NCBI GenBank assembly: GCA_041558415.1
Contig: JBFFEY010000095.1
Location: 1 to 9,004, forward strand
DNA: 9,004 nucleotides
Direction of reading: 5' to 3'
Source: SG8-39 sp041558415
GTDB taxonomy: Bacteria > Pseudomonadota > Gammaproteobacteria > Burkholderiales > SG8-39
This document shows, piece after piece, positions 6,552-9,004 of this stretch. The number at the start of each line of letters is the position of its first letter. Within the stretch, counting starts at the first letter, position 1. Both the position numbers and the translations under genes were made by a program. Under the pieces are notes generated by a model. That model ran no database searches. It was not told the origin of the DNA and saw nothing but the letters and a program-made list of their open reading frames with translations.

Positions 6552-7823
6552 GTGAAACTACTGGTCATCGGAGGGGGAGGACGCGAGCACGCGCTTGCCT
6601 GGAAGCTTGCGCAAAGCTCGCGCGTGCAGAAGGTGTTCGTTGCACCGGGCAATGGCGGCACGGCGCGGGAACCCGGACTGGAGAACGCCGCGCTCGGTTC
6701 GACCGACACGCTGCTCGAGTTCGCGCACCGCGAAAACATCCAACTCACCGTGGTCGGTCCCGAGGCACCCCTCGCGCAGGGCGTGGTCGATGCGTTCCAG
6801 TCGGCCGGGTTGCGCATCTTCGGCCCGACGCGCGCCGCCGCACAACTCGAGAGCTCCAAGGATTTCGCCAAGCGCTTCATGGTGCGCCACGGCATTCCGA
6901 CCGCGCGCCATGCGACCTTCGAGCATGCGGCGGAGGCAAAGGCCTACGTCGCACAGCAGGGCGCGCCGATCGTGGTCAAGGCAGACGGGCTTGCCGCAGG
7001 CAAGGGCGTGGTGGTCGCCGCCAGCGTGGAACAGGCAAACGACGCCATCGACGCCATGCTGCTCGCCAACCGCCTGGGCGACGCGGGCGCCCGCGTGGTG
7101 ATCGAAGAATGCCTGGTCGGCGAGGAAGCGAGCTTCATCGTGATGTGCGACGGCCGCCACGCGCTGCCATTGGCGACGAGCCAGGACCACAAGCGTCTGC
7201 GCGACGGCGACGAAGGCCCCAACACCGGCGGTATGGGTGCGTATTCCCCGGCGCCGGTGGTGACACCCCGGCTGCATGCGCGCGTCATGCGGGAGATCAT
7301 TCAGCCGACCCTGCAAGGCATGGCGCGCGACGGCATGCCTTACGTCGGCTTTCTTTACGCTGGCCTGATGATCGACCCAGACGGCAATCCGCGCACGCTC
7401 GAGTTCAACTGCCGCCTGGGCGATCCGGAGGCCCAGCCGATCCTCATGCGCCTGAAATCCGATCTCCTGCCCCTGCTCGAGGGCGCGCTAGACGGCGCGC
7501 TGGCGGATGCGAGCGCCGAATGGGACCGGCGCTCGGCGCTCGGTGTGGTACTCGCCGCGCGCGGCTACCCCGAGCAGCCGTTGTCCGGCGATCGCATCGA
7601 CGGCCTGCCCGCGCCGAGCGAGGACTGCCGCGTGTTCCACGCCGGCTCGCGCCTGGACGGCAGTCAGCTCGTCACCAGCGGCGGGCGCGTGCTGTGCGTC
7701 ACCGCCCTCGGCGATTCGCTGCGCGTGGCGCGCCAGCGCGCCTACGCCGCTGTCGAAGGCATCCGCTTCGAAGGGATGCAGTACCGCCGCGATATCGGCA
7801 ACCGCGGCCTGTCGCGGGGCTGA
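6552..7823 (+). CDS. purD: Phosphoribosylamine-glycine ligase (GAR synthetase)
   Basis: ATP-grasp enzyme (423 aa) that joins glycine to phosphoribosylamine, the second step of de novo purine synthesis, in the cytosol. The GTG at 6552 gives MKLLVIGGGGREHALAWKLA, the conserved N-domain start, so this start is firm. Further marks are VAPGNGGTA, the A-domain stretch beginning ESSKDFAKRF, the ATP-binding VVKADGLAAGKG (141-152, Lys143), EECLVGEEAS, the conserved DGDEGPNTGGMGAYSP, and the metal-binding FNCRLGDPEAQ (285-295, with Glu293 and Asn286). Length fits E. coli PurD (429). It follows purH as in the E. coli purHD operon, but 113 bases away with a strong hairpin between. The next gene, hemF, begins 5 bases after its stop, so purD and hemF are very likely co-transcribed. 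Confidence 0.97.
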   Translation: MKLLVIGGGGREHALAWKLAQSSRVQKVFVAPGNGGTAREPGLENAALGSTDTLLEFAHRENIQLTVVGPEAPLAQGVVDAFQSAGLRIFGPTRAAAQLESSKDFAKRFMVRHGIPTARHATFEHAAEAKAYVAQQGAPIVVKADGLAAGKGVVVAASVEQANDAIDAMLLANRLGDAGARVVIEECLVGEEASFIVMCDGRHALPLATSQDHKRLRDGDEGPNTGGMGAYSPAPVVTPRLHARVMREIIQPTLQGMARDGMPYVGFLYAGLMIDPDGNPRTLEFNCRLGDPEAQPILMRLKSDLLPLLEGALDGALADASAEWDRRSALGVVLAARGYPEQPLSGDRIDGLPAPSEDCRVFHAGSRLDGSQLVTSGGRVLCVTALGDSLRVARQRAYAAVEGIRFEGMQYRRDIGNRGLSRG

Positions 7824-7828
7824 GCGCG

Positions 7829-8746
7829 ATGGACGTAATCCCCGATCTCGCTGCCGTCGACGGCTACCTGGTCGATCTGCAGTCGCGCATCGTCACCGCG
7901 CTCGAGGCGCTCGATGGCGCGCGTTTCCTGACCGACCGCTGGACGCGCGCCGAAGGCGGCGGCGGGGACACACGCGTGATCGAGGAAGGTCGGCTTTTCG
8001 AGCGCGGCGGCGTCAACTACTCGCGCGTCAGCGGTGCGCGGCTACCGCCGTCCGCCAGTGCCGCGCGCCCCGCGCTCGCGGGTCGCGCCTTCGACGCCAT
8101 GGGCGTCTCGCTGGTGCTGCATCCGCGCAACCCCTACTGCCCGACCGCACACATGAACGTGCGCTTTTTCGTCGCCCACCCGCCTGCCGGCAGCGCGGAA
8201 GCGCCGCTGTGGTGGTTCGGTGGCGGCATGGACCTGACGCCCTACTACGGCTTCGAGGAAGACGCGCGTCACTTTCATGCCACCTGCAAGAGCGCACTCG
8301 AACCGTTCGGCGCCGACCGCTACGCGCGCTACAAGCGCTGGTGCGACGAGTATTTCGTCCTGCGACACCGCGGCGAGGCGCGCGGCGTGGGCGGAATCTT
8401 TTTCGACGACCTGTCGGAGGACGGCTTTGCGACCTGTTTCGCCCTGGTGCGCGCCGTCGGCGATCGCTTCGTGACGGCCTATGGCCCGATTCTCGAGCGC
8501 CGCCGGGCACTGCCCTACGGCGAGCGCGAGCGTGAATTCCAGGCCTATCGCCGCGGACGCTACGTCGAGTTCAACCTGGTCTATGACCGCGGCACGCTGT
8601 TCGGACTGCAGTCGGGCGGACGTACCGAATCGATCCTGATGTCGCTGCCGCCGCGCGTGGCCTGGCGCTACGCCTGGGCGCCCGAGCCGGGGACGCCCGA
8701 GGCGCGCCTGTACAGCGACTTCCTGCCGCCGCGCGACTGGGTCTAG
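7829..8746 (+). CDS. hemF: Oxygen-dependent coproporphyrinogen III oxidase
   Basis: Homodimeric cytosolic enzyme (305 aa) that uses oxygen to decarboxylate two propionates of coproporphyrinogen III, giving protoporphyrinogen IX for haem. Family hallmarks are GGGGDTRVI, the conserved RNPYCPTAHMNVRFF (with His98 and His108), WWFGGGMDLTPYYGFEEDA, His148 and His150 in RHFH, KRWCDEYF, His180 in LRHR, GGIFFDDL, and the C-terminal EFNLVYDRGTLFGL followed by a SILMSLPP motif. The His set corresponds to the metal-site histidines of E. coli HemF (96, 106, 145, 175). Length matches E. coli (299). The ATG at 7829 is 5 bases after purD, and the longer in-frame reading upstream is only a shadow of purD. 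The GGGG before the purD stop may serve as the SD. Its stop is 6 bases from the stop of the opposing gene. Confidence 0.96.
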   Translation: MDVIPDLAAVDGYLVDLQSRIVTALEALDGARFLTDRWTRAEGGGGDTRVIEEGRLFERGGVNYSRVSGARLPPSASAARPALAGRAFDAMGVSLVLHPRNPYCPTAHMNVRFFVAHPPAGSAEAPLWWFGGGMDLTPYYGFEEDARHFHATCKSALEPFGADRYARYKRWCDEYFVLRHRGEARGVGGIFFDDLSEDGFATCFALVRAVGDRFVTAYGPILERRRALPYGEREREFQAYRRGRYVEFNLVYDRGTLFGLQSGGRTESILMSLPPRVAWRYAWAPEPGTPEARLYSDFLPPRDWV

Positions 8747-8752
8747 CGCCGT

Positions 8753-9004
8753 CTACTCCAGTTCGGCCGCGCGCCGATAGTGGTGCTGGGCATCGGCCTC
8801 CCGCTCGAGGCGCTCCGCGAGACGCGCCAGATCGAGATGTGCCGCGCGGCTCTCCTCGAGCGAAAGGCTCGCCTCGAGGTAGCTTTGCGCCTTGCCCCAC
8901 AGCTCCGCGTGCACGCATAGGCGGCCGAGCGCAGTGAGCAGGGCGGGATCGTCCGGGCGCTGGTGCAGCCAGCGCTCGGCGCGCGCGATGCGCGCGCGCG
9001 CCAC
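8753..9004 (-). CDS. hemY: C-terminal part of a TPR protein, probably HemY (5' end outside window)
   Basis: The last 83 residues of a minus-strand gene that runs off the right edge; the edge codon GTG reads as Val inside the gene, not a start. The segment is helical and TPR-like. One helix pair covers ERWLHQRPDDPALLTALGRL and a second KAQSYLEASLSLEES to ARLAERLEREADAQHHYRRA. The wording DPALLTALGRLC, LWGKAQSYLEASL and AAHLDLARL strongly recalls the C-terminus of proteobacterial HemY, an inner-membrane TPR protein of uncertain role encoded after hemC-hemD-hemX. The hydrophobic membrane N-terminus cannot be seen here. If right, haem genes meet tail to tail at this point. Another TPR protein is the alternative. 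Confidence 0.72.
   Translation of the reverse strand: MARARIARAERWLHQRPDDPALLTALGRLCVHAELWGKAQSYLEASLSLEESRAAHLDLARLAERLEREADAQHHYRRAAELE

Noticed and set aside
8977..9003. Alternating CG-rich run, possible Z-DNA or repeat
   Set aside because: It simply encodes Ala-Arg-Ala-Arg-Ile-Ala-Arg-Ala in the minus-strand TPR gene with GC-rich codons, and the alternation is broken once.

Overview
This is a GC-rich (roughly two-thirds G+C by eye), densely packed stretch of core housekeeping genes. It is most likely from a betaproteobacterium. The reasons are a dusB-fis pair with a short Fis of about 79 residues, UbiH with the GNAAQTLHP signature, adjacent purH-purD, aerobic HemF, a HemY-like TPR tail, and MurU next to pepP and ubiH. 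The genus cannot be read from the sequence. I see no mobile element, tRNA, rRNA, CRISPR array, phage gene or defence gene.

Layout. Positions 2-3427 (+) hold a compact cluster: murU (5' end cut by the window edge), a small uncharacterised ORF of 97 residues, pepP (aminopeptidase P) and ubiH (ubiquinone hydroxylase). Each overlaps its neighbour or is separated by a few bases. A 144-bp gap (3428-3571) holds weak inverted repeats and a possible sigma70 promoter. Positions 3572-4827 (+) hold dusB and fis, which overlap by 4 bases (ATGA). Positions 4879-6438 (+) hold purH. The 113-bp gap 6439-6551 carries a perfect 16-bp GC hairpin with a UCCG loop. Positions 6552-8746 (+) hold purD and hemF, 5 bases apart. 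Positions 8753-9004 (-) hold the C-terminal end of a TPR protein, probably HemY, which converges on hemF with only 6 bases between the stop codons.

Function. The first cluster links peptidoglycan-sugar recycling (MurU), peptide turnover (PepP) and aerobic quinone synthesis (UbiH). The second makes dihydrouridine in tRNA (DusB) and the growth-rate-linked nucleoid protein Fis. PurH and PurD are steps of de novo IMP synthesis, and HemF is the oxygen-dependent step of haem synthesis. UbiH and HemF together point to an organism that grows with oxygen.

I found no convincing undescribed system. The best leads are the purH-purD hairpin, the small unknown ORF between murU and pepP, the Asp-to-Glu change in the UbiH flavin motif, and a strong preference for CTC-GAG when encoding Leu-Glu.
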